From contig JACRQG010000038.1 of NCBI GenBank assembly GCA_016222805.1, forward strand, positions 1 to 33,871: 33,871 nt of DNA, in the 5' to 3' direction. A model generated the notes under the pieces. That model did no database searches, was not told where the DNA came from, and saw only the letters and a list, made by a program, of their open reading frames with translations. Position numbers and translations under genes: made by a program. The DNA comes from Verrucomicrobiota bacterium. Lineage in GTDB: Bacteria > Verrucomicrobiota > Verrucomicrobiia > Opitutales > Opitutaceae. The stretch's first letter is position 1, and every line of letters begins with the position of its first letter. Below are positions 6,737-16,537 of the stretch, piece after piece.

Positions 6737-9169
6737 ATGCCCGACCGCCCGAACCGCCTCCGACCCGTTCTTCCGGTGCTTGCCGCCCTGCTGCTCCCGG
6801 CCGGCGGCGCCAGCGCCGCCTCACCAGCCACCACCCCGGCCCCCCGGCCCGTCGTGCTCAGTCCGTTCGAGGTGAAGAGCGCCCAGGACTACGGCTACCG
6901 CGCCGGCGCCGCCGTCACGGGCACCGGCACCGCCGGCCTGATCAAGGACACACCGCTCAACATCAGCATTGTCGCCCAGGAACTGGTGGCCGACCAGTCG
7001 GGCAACCAGCTCGTCGACGTCCTGCGCTCCGCGAGCTCGGTCGCCCTGCACGTCAAGGATGAGAGCATGATTCTCATCCGCGGCTACACCGGACCGCAGT
7101 TTGTCAACGGCCTCCCGGCCGGCCAGGGACTCGCCCTCTACGACATCGACCGGATCGAGGTGGTGAAGGGACCCAACGCCGTCTTCGCCGGCATCTCCAA
7201 TCCGGGCGGCACGGTGAACCTGATCAAGTTCCGGCCCTCCTTCGCCGAGCCGCGCCATTCCCTCGACATCAGCGCCGGCTCCTTCGCGCACCGCCGCGCC
7301 GTCCTGCGCTCCACCGCCCCGGTCCTGCCCGGGCGCCTGGCCTACGCCCTCGTTTACGGCACGACCGACGAGGAGAGTTCGATCGACTCGATGTTCACCC
7401 GGGAGCAGTTTGCCAGCGGCAGCCTGGCCTGGCGTCCGCTTCCGAATCTGACGTTCAGCGCCCGGTACAGTCTTCTCGACCGCGAGGCCGGACGCCGCCC
7501 CCACACCGTGGTCAGTCACCCGCTCTTCCAGGAGCGCGACCGGGAGGCGATCCGGCTCTTCGATCGCCTCGGCCTGCCCCGGCCCGCGAGCTATCCGCAA
7601 CTCGAGAACGGCGCCGTCCGCACCCCCGCCGGCGTGCCCATCACCACCGGCCGGACCGCCCCGGAGGGAGTCGATGCGTTCATCGCCCGCACGCTCGGCG
7701 CCGATGTCCCCCCCTACCCGGGCGTCTACTCGCGGGACTTCTTCCCCGATGATGCGTTCAACTACAACGGTCCCGACGGCCGCGACAACTATCGCAACCA
7801 GAACACCGGCTTCGAGGCCGAGTGGGTGCAGTCGCCTTTCTTCGCCGTCCATGGCCTCTTCCAGCAGGTCGACAGCCACCGCCTCCGGCGCGAGTTCAAC
7901 GGCCTCCGGCCCGTCGCTGGCCAGCGGCTGCGCAGCACGATCTCCGACTTCAAGCCGGGCGGTCTCACCTTCTCCGCCCGCCTCGAGGCGGTCGCCAAGC
8001 TCGACCTCCGCCGCGCCGGCCGGCACGACTTCCTGGCCGGCTTTCAGCACGACGGCGGCAAGGAGGTCATCTCCCCGATCACCGTCGCGACAACGCGCGT
8101 CCACACGTTTGCCCCCGGGGATCGCCCGTTTCCCAGCCTGCTGCAACTCCTGCGCGACCAGTACGGATCGACGTACCATGAACCCGGGGTGATCCGGAAA
8201 GGCGGCAGCCACTCCAACTCCTGGTACGGCGTCGTCCAGTCCTCCTTCCTCGGCGATCGCCTCCGCACGCTCGTCGGCGGTCGCGCCATCGCCAATCACC
8301 GGCCGGTCGACGACAACCGCGACGGCCGCGACGAGGACTTCAAGACCAGCAAGGTCGTGCCGCAGCTCGGCGCCCTTTTCCGCGTCAACCCGCACCTGAG
8401 CCTCTACGGCAGCATTAGCCGCACCTTTGTCCCGCAGCGGCAGCAGACCGCGGATCTGGAGGCCATCCGCGCCAGCCAGGGCGACCCCCTGTCGCCCGGC
8501 TATCGCCCGCCGGCGGTGGTTCCAGTCAAGTTCCTCGCCGCCGACCTCCTGGGTCGCGGTTGGGAAGGGGGCGCGAAGATCGATCTCCGGGACGGCGCGC
8601 TGCTCGGCACCGTCACCTACTTCTCCAACGAGGAATCCTCCAAGCTCGACCTCGACATCGCCAATCAGGTCCTTTTCCAGCTTCCGGGTGCCACCGTGCG
8701 CGTCGCCGCCGGCCGGACCCGCGCGCGCGGGGTCGAGTCCGAGTGGATCTGGACGCCACGGCGCAATTACCAGGCCCTGCTCAGTGCCAGTTACTTCTTC
8801 GAGAAGAACGAACTCTCCAACCCCGCCGAGCGCCGCGAGGTCGGCTCGCATCTCGAATCGGTGCCGCGATACACGGTCAACTTCTGGAACAAGTACACCT
8901 TCACCTCCGGCGCCCTCGATGGCCTCTATGTCGGTGGCGGCGTGAACGTCCTCGGCGAAACCTACATGCACCCGAGCTGGACCATTCCCATCGTCGGCGA
9001 GCGCGTCGTGCTGCTCGACGCCATGGTGGGCTACGCCACCCGTTTCGGGAATCTGCCGGTGAACTTCCGCCTCAACGCGCGCAATCTCGCCGACAAGCAC
9101 TACCTCAACGGCACCTTCCAGTACGGCGAACCCCGCACCCTGATCGCGAGCGTGGGCCTGCAGTTCTGA
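6737..9169 (+). CDS. TonB-dependent outer-membrane receptor
   Basis: 810 residues. The ATG at 6737 gives a Pro-rich signal peptide ending GGASAAS; an alternative start 60 bp upstream adds a non-signal extension. The mature N-terminus has VVLSPFEVKSAQDYGY, the signature seen in many verrucomicrobial TonB receptors. A plug domain follows (KDTPLNISIVAQELVADQ, ILIRGY, IDRIEVVKGPNAVFAG, NPGGTVNLIK), then a 22-strand-type barrel ending in NLADKHYLNGTFQYGEPRTLIASVGLQF-type strands with a terminal Phe. It imports a ligand across the outer membrane using TonB energy. No SusD partner is adjacent, as is usual outside Bacteroidetes. The lyase, esterase and GH95 neighbours suggest an oligosaccharide, though a siderophore or cobalamin cannot be excluded. 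No cobalamin-riboswitch consensus was seen in the 276 bp upstream. Confidence 0.9.
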   Translation: MPDRPNRLRPVLPVLAALLLPAGGASAASPATTPAPRPVVLSPFEVKSAQDYGYRAGAAVTGTGTAGLIKDTPLNISIVAQELVADQSGNQLVDVLRSASSVALHVKDESMILIRGYTGPQFVNGLPAGQGLALYDIDRIEVVKGPNAVFAGISNPGGTVNLIKFRPSFAEPRHSLDISAGSFAHRRAVLRSTAPVLPGRLAYALVYGTTDEESSIDSMFTREQFASGSLAWRPLPNLTFSARYSLLDREAGRRPHTVVSHPLFQERDREAIRLFDRLGLPRPASYPQLENGAVRTPAGVPITTGRTAPEGVDAFIARTLGADVPPYPGVYSRDFFPDDAFNYNGPDGRDNYRNQNTGFEAEWVQSPFFAVHGLFQQVDSHRLRREFNGLRPVAGQRLRSTISDFKPGGLTFSARLEAVAKLDLRRAGRHDFLAGFQHDGGKEVISPITVATTRVHTFAPGDRPFPSLLQLLRDQYGSTYHEPGVIRKGGSHSNSWYGVVQSSFLGDRLRTLVGGRAIANHRPVDDNRDGRDEDFKTSKVVPQLGALFRVNPHLSLYGSISRTFVPQRQQTADLEAIRASQGDPLSPGYRPPAVVPVKFLAADLLGRGWEGGAKIDLRDGALLGTVTYFSNEESSKLDLDIANQVLFQLPGATVRVAAGRTRARGVESEWIWTPRRNYQALLSASYFFEKNELSNPAERREVGSHLESVPRYTVNFWNKYTFTSGALDGLYVGGGVNVLGETYMHPSWTIPIVGERVVLLDAMVGYATRFGNLPVNFRLNARNLADKHYLNGTFQYGEPRTLIASVGLQF

Positions 9170-9258
9170 GGGGTTGATCGCGCCGCAATCGCCGGCGGCG
9201 CCCGGGCCTGCTGCCGTGGTTGCCTCTGCCTGGAGCCCCGCCCATGCTCCACGGCACC

Positions 9259-11661
9259 ATGCTGCGTTTCATCGCTCCGCTCCTTTCCTGCCTGCTGATT
9301 CCAGTCGCGCTGGCCGCCCCTGAACACCTGCTCCGCTACGATCAGCCTGCCCGGAAGTGGGTTGAGGCCCTTCCGCTCGGCAACGGCCGGCTCGGTGCCA
9401 TGGTCTTTGGCGGCACCGCCAGCGAACGGCTCCAGTTGAACGAGGCCACCCTCTGGTCGGGAGGCCCGCGCGAATGGAACAACCCCGGCGCCCGCGCCAT
9501 CCTGCCCAAGGTCCGCGCCGCCGTCTTTGCCGGCCGCTACCAGGAGGCCGGGGAACTCTGCAAGCAGATGCAGGGCCCGTACACCGAGTCGTATCAGCCG
9601 CTCGGTGACCTGCGGCTCGACTTCGGTTTTGCCACCCCGGTCACCGGGTACGAGCGCACCCTCGACCTGGATCGCGCCGTCGCCACCACCCGCTTCAAGG
9701 TCGGTGACGCCACCATCACCCGGGAGGTCTTCGTCTCCGCTCCGGACCAGGTGATCGTGGTGCAACTGGGCACCGATCGCCCGGGATCCCTGTCGTTCCT
9801 GGCCACCCTCGACTCCCTCCTGCAGCACGAGTCGCCCGGAGTCGGCGGGGCCGCGCTCGTCCTCCGGGGCCGGGCGCCCTCACACGTCGATCCCAACTAC
9901 ATCCGCAACACCCCGCAGCCCGTCCGTTACGACGACGGCGGCGGCATGCGGTTCGAGATCCATCTGGAAGCCGTGGTCGACGGTGGCACGGTCAAGGGCG
10001 AAGCCGCGGCCCTGCGCATCGAGCGTGCCCATCGCGTCACGCTGCTGCTCACGGCCGCCACGAGCTTCAACGGCTACGACCAGCCGCCCGCCCGACCGGG
10101 ACGCGATGCCGCCGCGCTGGCCCGGGCCGCCCTCACCGCCGCGCGGGCGCGGCCCTACGCCGACCTCCTCGCCCGGCACCTCGCCGACCACCAGGCGCTC
10201 TACCGCCGCGTGTCGCTCGACCTCGGCGACACCCCGGAGGTCGGCCCGCTGTCCACGATCGCGCGGCTCACGCGCTTCGCGAAGGGCGCGGCCGACCCCG
10301 GGCTCGCCACGCTGCTCTTCAACTACGGCCGGTACTTGCTCATCGCCAGTTCCCGCCCCGGCGGCCAGCCGGCCAATCTCCAGGGGATCTGGAACGACCT
10401 CATCCGTCCGCCGTGGAGCAGCAACTACACGATCAACATCAACACGCAGATGAACTACTGGCCGGCCGAGGTGGCCAACCTCGCCGAGTGCCACCAGCCG
10501 TTGCTCCAGTTTGTCGCCGAACTTGCCGCCAACGGACGCCGCACCGCCGAGGTCAACTACGGCGCCCGCGGCTGGGTTTCCCATCACAACTCCGATTTGT
10601 GGCGCCATTCGGCCCCGGTGGGCGACGGCTCCGGCAATCCCGTCTGGGCCAACTACGCCCTCAGCGGTCCCTGGCTCTGCCAGCATCTCTGGGAACACTA
10701 CGCCTTCGGCGGCGACCGCGAGTTTCTCCGCCAGGCCTGGCCCGTGCTCAAGGGTGCGGCGGAGTTCTGCCTCGACTGGCTCGTCGAGGACGGCCACGGC
10801 CACCTGGTCACTGCCCCCGCCGCCTCGCCGGAGGTCGGTTTCATCACCCCCGACGGCGTCCGCGGAGTCGTCACCCATGCGACCACGATGGATCTCTCGA
10901 TTATCTGGGAGCACTTAACCAACACCATCGCCGCCGCCCGTGAACTGGGCATCGAAGCCGACTTCGCCTCGCGGATCGAGACGGCGCGCGCCCGCCTGCT
11001 GCCCTTGCGCATCGGGAAACGTGGCAACCTCCAGGAGTGGGCGGAGGACTTCCTCGAACAGGAAGTGCACCATCGCCACGTGTCGCACCTCTTCGGGCTG
11101 CACCCGGGCCGACAGATCACCCCGGCCACGCCGGAGATCTTCGCCGCCGCGCGCCGTGCCCTGGAACTCCGGGGCGACGATGGCACCGGCTGGTCGCTGG
11201 GCTGGAAGGTCAACTTCTGGGCCCGCTTCCATGACGGTGACCGGGCCCACCTCCTCGTTCGCAACCTGCTCCGCCCCGTGGGCCTCGACGACGGCGTCCG
11301 TTACGGACCCGGCGGCGGTGTGTACCCGAATCTCTTCGACGCCCATCCTCCCTTCCAGATCGACGGCAACTTTGCGTTTACCGCAGGTCTCTGCGAACTG
11401 CTCCTGCAAAGCCACCTCGGGGAACTGCACCTGCTCCCGGCCCTCCCTTCCGCCTGGCCGACCGGCCACGTCCGGGGCCTTCGCGGCCGGGGCGGCTTCG
11501 AGATCGACCTTGCCTGGCGCGACGGCGCGCTGCAGGAGGCGACGATCCGCTCCCGGCTGGGAAGGCAGCTCCCGGTCCGGTACGGTTCGCACACCACTTC
11601 CCTGACCCTTCCGGCCGGCGGCTCGGCGTCCTTCGGGCCGGGGCTCACGCGCCGGGACTGA
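9259..11661 (+). CDS. GH95 alpha-L-fucosidase (or alpha-L-galactosidase), secreted
   Basis: 800 residues from the ATG at 9259, which begins a good signal peptide ([20 protein letters not shown]). An ATG 15 bp earlier is also possible. The order matches GH95: an N-terminal beta-sandwich ([24 protein letters not shown] type opening, [10 protein letters not shown]), a helical linker, an (alpha/alpha)6 barrel with the strongly conserved [13 protein letters not shown], and a C-terminal sandwich. Asn393 and Asn395 in the NIN motif correspond to the Asn pair that activates water in the Bifidobacterium enzyme. Glu525 (SPEVGF) is a candidate general acid and Asp702 (QIDGNF) the conserved Asp. These enzymes invert and release L-fucose, or L-galactose in some members, from glycan ends. 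The 89 bp gap after the TonB receptor suggests co-transcription. Confidence 0.9.
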   Translation: MLRFIAPLLSCLLIPVALAAPEHLLRYDQPARKWVEALPLGNGRLGAMVFGGTASERLQLNEATLWSGGPREWNNPGARAILPKVRAAVFAGRYQEAGELCKQMQGPYTESYQPLGDLRLDFGFATPVTGYERTLDLDRAVATTRFKVGDATITREVFVSAPDQVIVVQLGTDRPGSLSFLATLDSLLQHESPGVGGAALVLRGRAPSHVDPNYIRNTPQPVRYDDGGGMRFEIHLEAVVDGGTVKGEAAALRIERAHRVTLLLTAATSFNGYDQPPARPGRDAAALARAALTAARARPYADLLARHLADHQALYRRVSLDLGDTPEVGPLSTIARLTRFAKGAADPGLATLLFNYGRYLLIASSRPGGQPANLQGIWNDLIRPPWSSNYTININTQMNYWPAEVANLAECHQPLLQFVAELAANGRRTAEVNYGARGWVSHHNSDLWRHSAPVGDGSGNPVWANYALSGPWLCQHLWEHYAFGGDREFLRQAWPVLKGAAEFCLDWLVEDGHGHLVTAPAASPEVGFITPDGVRGVVTHATTMDLSIIWEHLTNTIAAARELGIEADFASRIETARARLLPLRIGKRGNLQEWAEDFLEQEVHHRHVSHLFGLHPGRQITPATPEIFAAARRALELRGDDGTGWSLGWKVNFWARFHDGDRAHLLVRNLLRPVGLDDGVRYGPGGGVYPNLFDAHPPFQIDGNFAFTAGLCELLLQSHLGELHLLPALPSAWPTGHVRGLRGRGGFEIDLAWRDGALQEATIRSRLGRQLPVRYGSHTTSLTLPAGGSASFGPGLTRRD

Positions 11662-11672
11662 CCTGACGGGCA

Positions 11673-11698
11673 CCGCGGGCCTGCTCCGGCTCCCGCGG
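11673..11698. terminator. GC-rich hairpin after GH95 gene, possible terminator
   Basis: CCGCGGG (11673-11679) pairs with CCCGCGG (11692-11698) around a 12-nt loop, 11 bp past the fucosidase stop and 60 bp before the CotH start. There is no T-tract, so it may be a Rho-dependent or mRNA-stabilising structure rather than an intrinsic terminator. Confidence 0.35.
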
Positions 11699-11757
11699 GT
11701 CCCGGTCATCTGCGATTGCCAGCCGGCATGGTTCTGGCTGCACTCCCCCACCCCTTC

Positions 11758-14700
11758 ATGCGCCCCTTCTCCCGCCTGTCGCAGCTTGTCCGACGCGGTG
11801 CGCTCGTGCCGTTGCTGGCCACCGCCGCCCTGCGCGCCGATCCGGTCATCTCCGAGTTTCTCGCAATTAACGACACGGGTCTGGTCGACAACGATGGCCG
11901 CCGATCGGACTGGATCGAGATCCGCAATCCCGACCCGGTGCCGGTGAACCTCGAAGGCTGGTACCTCACCGACAACGCCGCCAACAAGGACAAGTGGAAG
12001 TTCCCCGCGGTCACGATTCCCCCCGACGGTTATCTTGTCGTCTACGCCTCCAACCAGAACCGCCGCGATCCGGCGAAGCCACTGCACACCAACTTCGTGC
12101 TGGAGGGTTCCGGTGAATACCTGGCGCTCGTGAAGCCCGACGGCTCCACCGTGGCGAGCGAGTTTGCCCCGGCCTTTCCGGAGCAGTTCGCCGACATCTC
12201 GTACGGTCTGACCTCTCCCCGCACGGCGGGCGAGACGGCCCGGACCGGCTTCTTCCGCACGCCGACACCGGGTGCCCGCAATGGCGACGCGGCCTCCCTC
12301 CTCCTGCTGGAGAAGGTGACCTTCTCCCGCGCGCCGGGCACGTTCACCGGCACCATCACCGTCAGCCTGGCAGGCGCCGCGGCCGGGCAGCGGATCCGCT
12401 ACGTCCTCGGGGCGCCGGCCGCCGCCGGTACTGCGGTGGCCGAGCCGACGGCGGCGTCGCCGGCGTACACCGGTCCACTGACGGTCAGTTCGTCCGTGGT
12501 CATCCGCGCCGCGGTGTTTTCCGACACCGATGCCCAGCGCGGTCTCTCCACATCGGCGCAGTATGTGCGCCTCGCCAATTCGGGCACGACCCGGGTCGAC
12601 ACCTTTGCCAGCCAGCTTCCCCTTCTGGTCATCGACACCCACGGCACCGGCGCGCTGGAGAAGGAGAGCGGCGAGAAGCCCGCCTGGATCTACGCGTGGA
12701 ACCGGCCGTCGTCCGGCAACACCACCCTTGTCACCGCCCCGGCCGTCGCCAGCCGCGGTTCCGCCAATGTGCGCGGCTCCTCCTCGTCCGAGTTTCCGAA
12801 GAAAAGTTACACCGTCCGGTTTACCGATGCCAACGGCGAGGCCTCCCCGGTCGGGATCTTCGGCCTGCCGCCGTTCTCCTCGTGGGCGTTGATCGGTCCC
12901 TGGGCCTTCGATCGCACCTACCTGCACAACGTCTTCACCTATGAACTGAGCAACCGTCTCGGCCGCTGGGCCCCGCGGACGCAGTTGGTCGAGGTCTTCC
13001 TGAATGCCAACGGGGGCAACCTCGATACCGCCGACTACCTCGGCCTCTACATCCTCACCGACCGCCTGGAAGTCGACCCCCAGCGCGTGAAACTCACCGC
13101 ACTCGAGACTAACGACACGGGCGACAAATCCATCACCGGCGGCTACCTCCTGAAACTGGATGTGCCGGACGCCGACGAGTTCAGCTTCCGGACCTCGCGC
13201 AACTACCCGCCGATTCCCTCGCAAATCTGCCTCGCCTCCCCCAAGGCCGCCGACCTCGCCCCCTCCCAACGCAGCTACATCCAGGGCTACATCCAAGCCT
13301 TGGAGGATGCGCTCCACGCCGATCAGGCGACGGGCTTCCAGCAGCGCACGCACCTCGACTACATCGACCGCGCCTCGTGGGTGGACCACCATCTCCTCAA
13401 CGTCCTCACCGAGAACGTCGATGCCTTCTTCCGCAGCGCCTCCTTTACCAAGGACCGTCTCGGCCGCATGGTAGCAGGGTCGATCTGGGACAACGACCGC
13501 TCGATGCATGGCGGCGACGATCGCTCGCAAACCCCGGAGGAATGGAACGGCGGAGGCGGCGCCACGGACCTCTGGAACTTCGGCTGGTGGGGCATCATCG
13601 CCCGCGATCCCGACTACCTCCAGGCGTGGATTGACCGCTGGCAGTCGCTGCGCGCGACCGAGCTCGCCACCCCCGCCCTGCTCGCCCTCGTCGACGCGTC
13701 CGCCGGCAAGATCGGTGCCGCCGCAGCTGCGCGCGACGCCGCCCGGTGGCCCAACGACGTCGCCGGCCAGGGCAACACCCCGCGCTTTCCCGGTGCCTGG
13801 CAGGGAGAGGTCGACAACCTGAAGTCCTGGCTCACGCGCCGGGTCGCGTGGATCGACACCCAGTTCACCGCCCGTCCGATCGTCACGCGGGCCGCCGGAC
13901 AGGTCACCCTCACCCCGGCACCGGGAACCCAGCTGGCCTACACCCTGGATGGCACCGATCCCCGCGGCGCCAGCGGACGCCTCTCTTTCGCCGCCCGGGT
14001 AACGTCCGCGCCCGTGACCATTACCGAGACTGTCGACGTCCAGGCGCGCGGCTACCAAGCCAATGTCCCGCCCAACCGTTTCCCCGCCAGTGCGTGGAGC
14101 GGACCGGTCGGAGGCCCCAAATCCTCGGCGCTGGCTCCCGCGGTCCGGCTCGCCAACCTCTCCAGCCGCGGATTCGTCGGGGCTGGAGAGAACATCCTGA
14201 TCGCGGGGGTGGCGGTCAACGACACAGCGGGAAAGACCTACCTCGCCCGCGCAGTCGGCCCGGCGCTGGGCGCCTTCGGCATCGGCAACGCCCTGGCCGC
14301 ACCGATCCTCCGCATCGTCGATTCCGCCGGGCGGGAGGTGGCGCGCAACGCCGGTTGGGATTCCGGCAATGATGGTGACGAGATCGCCGATCTCGCGAAA
14401 TCCGTCGGGGCCTTTCCCTTCGAGAAGAAGAGCCGCGATGCCGCGTTGCTCACCCGCCTGCCGTACGGTCAGTACACCCTGCAGATCTCCAGTTCCACGA
14501 GCGCGACCGGGGTGGCGCTCGCGGAGCTCTACGAGGCCGACGCCAACACCGGGCGCACGGTCAACCTCTCGACGCGCGGCAGCGTGCGGGCGGGCGAAGG
14601 ACTCCTGATTGGAGGGGTGGTCGTCAGCGGCCCCGGCCCGAAGCGGCTGTTGATTCGCGCCGTCGGTCCGACGCTCGAGATGTTTGGAGTCGGATCGACG

Positions 14701-14961
14701 CTGCCCGATCCCGTGCTCACCCTTTTCTCCGGTTCGACAGTCGTGGCGCGCAATGACGACTGGAGCGCCACCGCGGCCAACGCCCCGACCGGGAGCGAGG
14801 TCGCCTCCGCCGCCAGCACCGTGGGCGCCTTTGCCCTGCCGGCCGCCAGCCGCGACTCCGCGCTGCTCCTCACGGTCGCTCCCGGAGCCTACACCGTGCA
14901 GGTCGAAGGCAAGGCCAACGCCGAGGGCGTGATCCTCTTCGAAATCTACGAAGTGCCATAG
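11758..14961 (+). CDS. Secreted CotH-kinase protein with lamin-tail and C-terminal repeats
   Basis: 1067 residues. The ATG at 11758 gives a signal peptide (MRPFSRLSQLVRR then a hydrophobic core). Domain order by eye: lamin-tail fold about 27-150 (SDWIEIRNPDPVPVNLEGWYL type); a chitobiase-C-like sandwich about 180-280; a CotH kinase region about 285-650 with GSANVRGSSSSEFPKKSY, YLGLYILTDRLEVD, GGYLLKLDVPD, ENVDAFFRSASFTKD and SIWDNDRSM (Asp578/Asp580); a second chitobiase-C-like sandwich (QLAYTLDGTDPRG) about 705-790; then two roughly 135-residue repeats from 797 and 933. CotH of Bacillus is an atypical protein kinase that phosphorylates spore-coat proteins, and the WDND Asp matches its metal-binding Asp. 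This is therefore a candidate extracellular kinase. Its C-terminal repeats match those of the phytase-like protein downstream, tying the two into one surface system. Confidence 0.85.
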   Translation: MRPFSRLSQLVRRGALVPLLATAALRADPVISEFLAINDTGLVDNDGRRSDWIEIRNPDPVPVNLEGWYLTDNAANKDKWKFPAVTIPPDGYLVVYASNQNRRDPAKPLHTNFVLEGSGEYLALVKPDGSTVASEFAPAFPEQFADISYGLTSPRTAGETARTGFFRTPTPGARNGDAASLLLLEKVTFSRAPGTFTGTITVSLAGAAAGQRIRYVLGAPAAAGTAVAEPTAASPAYTGPLTVSSSVVIRAAVFSDTDAQRGLSTSAQYVRLANSGTTRVDTFASQLPLLVIDTHGTGALEKESGEKPAWIYAWNRPSSGNTTLVTAPAVASRGSANVRGSSSSEFPKKSYTVRFTDANGEASPVGIFGLPPFSSWALIGPWAFDRTYLHNVFTYELSNRLGRWAPRTQLVEVFLNANGGNLDTADYLGLYILTDRLEVDPQRVKLTALETNDTGDKSITGGYLLKLDVPDADEFSFRTSRNYPPIPSQICLASPKAADLAPSQRSYIQGYIQALEDALHADQATGFQQRTHLDYIDRASWVDHHLLNVLTENVDAFFRSASFTKDRLGRMVAGSIWDNDRSMHGGDDRSQTPEEWNGGGGATDLWNFGWWGIIARDPDYLQAWIDRWQSLRATELATPALLALVDASAGKIGAAAAARDAARWPNDVAGQGNTPRFPGAWQGEVDNLKSWLTRRVAWIDTQFTARPIVTRAAGQVTLTPAPGTQLAYTLDGTDPRGASGRLSFAARVTSAPVTITETVDVQARGYQANVPPNRFPASAWSGPVGGPKSSALAPAVRLANLSSRGFVGAGENILIAGVAVNDTAGKTYLARAVGPALGAFGIGNALAAPILRIVDSAGREVARNAGWDSGNDGDEIADLAKSVGAFPFEKKSRDAALLTRLPYGQYTLQISSSTSATGVALAELYEADANTGRTVNLSTRGSVRAGEGLLIGGVVVSGPGPKRLLIRAVGPTLEMFGVGSTLPDPVLTLFSGSTVVARNDDWSATAANAPTGSEVASAASTVGAFALPAASRDSALLLTVAPGAYTVQVEGKANAEGVILFEIYEVP

Positions 14962-15052
14962 CGTTCGCTCCGCTTCTGTCGTACCCTCCGGGAACGCTCG
15001 ACACGCTCCCTGGCCGCTTTTTCTTCCTGCCGCGGTGCGTTCATCGCCGATC

Positions 15053-16363
15053 ATGAACTCGGTCCTCCTCGAACTTTCCCTCATCCTGATTCTGCTCCTC
15101 GCCAACGGGGTCTTTTCCATGGCCGAAATCGCCATCGTCTCCGCCCGCAAGGCGCGACTCCGCCAACTGGCCACGGATGGCGACGACCGGGCGCGCCTGG
15201 CCCTCGCGCTGGCCGAGTCGCCCAACACGTTCCTCGCCACCGTCCAGGTGGGAATCACCCTCGTGGGTGTCCTGACCGCGGCGTTCAGCGGGTCTTCGAT
15301 CGCGAGCCGGCTCTCCGTGTTGTTGCAGGGCATTCCCGGGCTGGCTCCGTACGCCGACCAGATCGCCTTCGGAGTCGTGGTCGTGGTCCTCACCTACTTC
15401 ACCCTGGTGATTGGCGAACTCCTGCCAAAACGCATCGGCCTCGGCAATCCCGAGGGGGTCGCCAGCCTGCTCGCCGGCCCGATGGACAAACTCGCGCGGG
15501 CCAGCGCTCCCCTGGTCTTCCTGCTCGGCCGTTCCACCGATGCCCTGCTCCGCCTGTTCCGCGTGAAACCGGAAGCCGAGCTCAAGGTGACCGAGGAGGA
15601 GGTGCGGCTGCTGGTCCGGGAGGGCATGCGGGCGGGGGTCTTTCACCCGCAGGAACCGGCGATGATCGAGGGCGTGATGGCGTTTGACCGCCGGCCCGTG
15701 CGGGACCTGATGACCCCTCGGGCGAAGATCATCTGGATCAACGTCAACGATCCCCATGAGGTCATCTGGCACCGCATCGTCGTCAGCGCCCACACCACGT
15801 TCCCGGTTTACGAAGGGAAACGCGACAACGTGCTGGGTTTTGTCACCGTCAAGGCAATCTACGCCAACCTGGCCGCCGGAGTTCCGATCCGGGTCCGCGA
15901 TCTCACCACTCCCGCGCTGATCGTCCCGGCCTCGCTGACCACCAGCGCGCTCCTGGAGAAATTCAAGGCCACAGGCCGGCACGTCGCCCTCGTCTCGGAC
16001 GAGTTCGGCGCGATCGTCGGCCTCATTTCCCTGCATGATCTCATGGAGGCCATCGTCGGCGAAATTCCTTCACCGAGCGATCGCCTGAAGCCCAAGGCCG
16101 TCCGCCGCGACGACGGCTCGTGGCTCGTCGATGGCATGCTGGGGGTTGCCGAGTTCGAACACGCCGTGCAGGACTTTCCGCTGCACCCGGCGACCGAACG
16201 GGATTATGAGACGTTTGGAGGTTTCGTCATGAAGCACCTCGGCCATGTGCCGAACGAAGGCGAGACCTTCTCCCACCACGGCTACCACGTGGAGATCATC
16301 GATCTCGACGGACACCGCGTGGACAAGGTCCTGCTTATTCCCCACACGAAGCGTACCGCCTGA
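15053..16363 (+). CDS. CNNM/HlyC-CorC family membrane protein with CBS pair
   Basis: 436 residues. The start is set at 15053 (MNSVLLELSLILILLLANG), so that the first transmembrane helix follows immediately. The order is an N-terminal DUF21/CNNM membrane domain of three to four helices (residues 1-180, with FSMAEIAIVSARKARL and LVIGELLPKRIGL), a two-CBS regulatory module beginning VRDLMTPRAKIIWIN and containing FPVYEGKRDNVLGFVTVK and VALVSDEFGAIVGLISLHDLMEAI, and a CorC_HlyC domain to the C-terminus. Family members are annotated as haemolysins, but the better supported role is Mg2+/Co2+ export or homeostasis, with the CBS pair binding adenine nucleotide. It sits between the CotH gene and the convergent HlyD/DUF4956/VTC operon. 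Whether it belongs to that system or is a bystander cannot be decided from sequence. Confidence 0.9.
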   Translation: MNSVLLELSLILILLLANGVFSMAEIAIVSARKARLRQLATDGDDRARLALALAESPNTFLATVQVGITLVGVLTAAFSGSSIASRLSVLLQGIPGLAPYADQIAFGVVVVVLTYFTLVIGELLPKRIGLGNPEGVASLLAGPMDKLARASAPLVFLLGRSTDALLRLFRVKPEAELKVTEEEVRLLVREGMRAGVFHPQEPAMIEGVMAFDRRPVRDLMTPRAKIIWINVNDPHEVIWHRIVVSAHTTFPVYEGKRDNVLGFVTVKAIYANLAAGVPIRVRDLTTPALIVPASLTTSALLEKFKATGRHVALVSDEFGAIVGLISLHDLMEAIVGEIPSPSDRLKPKAVRRDDGSWLVDGMLGVAEFEHAVQDFPLHPATERDYETFGGFVMKHLGHVPNEGETFSHHGYHVEIIDLDGHRVDKVLLIPHTKRTA

Positions 16364-16430
16364 GGTTCCCGGAGCGGTCCCCCCGTAGCCTGTCGCCCAG
16401 GCTTCGCAGGGAAAATCCTCCGTACTCCGG

Positions 16431-16458
16431 CAGCGCGGTTCCTGAGGGAACCGCGCTG
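16431..16458. terminator. Strong hairpin between convergent genes
   Basis: A perfect 12-bp inverted repeat, CAGCGCGGTTCC / GGAACCGCGCTG, encloses the tetraloop TGAG. It lies between the stop of the CBS-domain gene and the stop of the oppositely directed HlyD-like gene. A smaller stem, AGCCTG / CAGGCT (16387-16392 / 16398-16403), lies just upstream. Position and symmetry suit a bidirectional terminator, though neither side has a T-run. A dispersed palindromic repeat is the alternative. Confidence 0.55.
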
Positions 16459-16537
16459 TGGTCTCCCTCGTCGCGGCGCTCCAGTGCGGCCACGCCAGAC
16501 CGACTGCCGCCACGCCAGGGTCGACTCCGACGCTGAC

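Noticed and set aside
6821-9100. 2.3-kb open frame antisense to the TonB receptor
   Set aside because: The same codon-bias artefact; no domain is recognisable, and the plus strand encodes a complete receptor.
10200-10207. GGCGGTAG 8-mer on the minus strand (also 20734-20741)
   Set aside because: It lies inside coding sequence, antisense, over Tyr-Arg codons, and lacks the C-N-T extension, so it is a chance match. It is recorded because it shows the 8-mer alone is weak evidence.
10915-15393. 4.5-kb open frame on the minus strand (1492 codons)
   Set aside because: It runs antisense through the GH95, CotH and CBS-protein genes, which have clear families. Its translation is Gly/Ala/Arg/Asp-rich without motifs, a by-product of GC-rich third positions.
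15053-16363. Haemolysin (toxin) function for the CBS-domain protein
   Set aside because: The name is historical; the DUF21-CBS-CorC architecture points to ion homeostasis.
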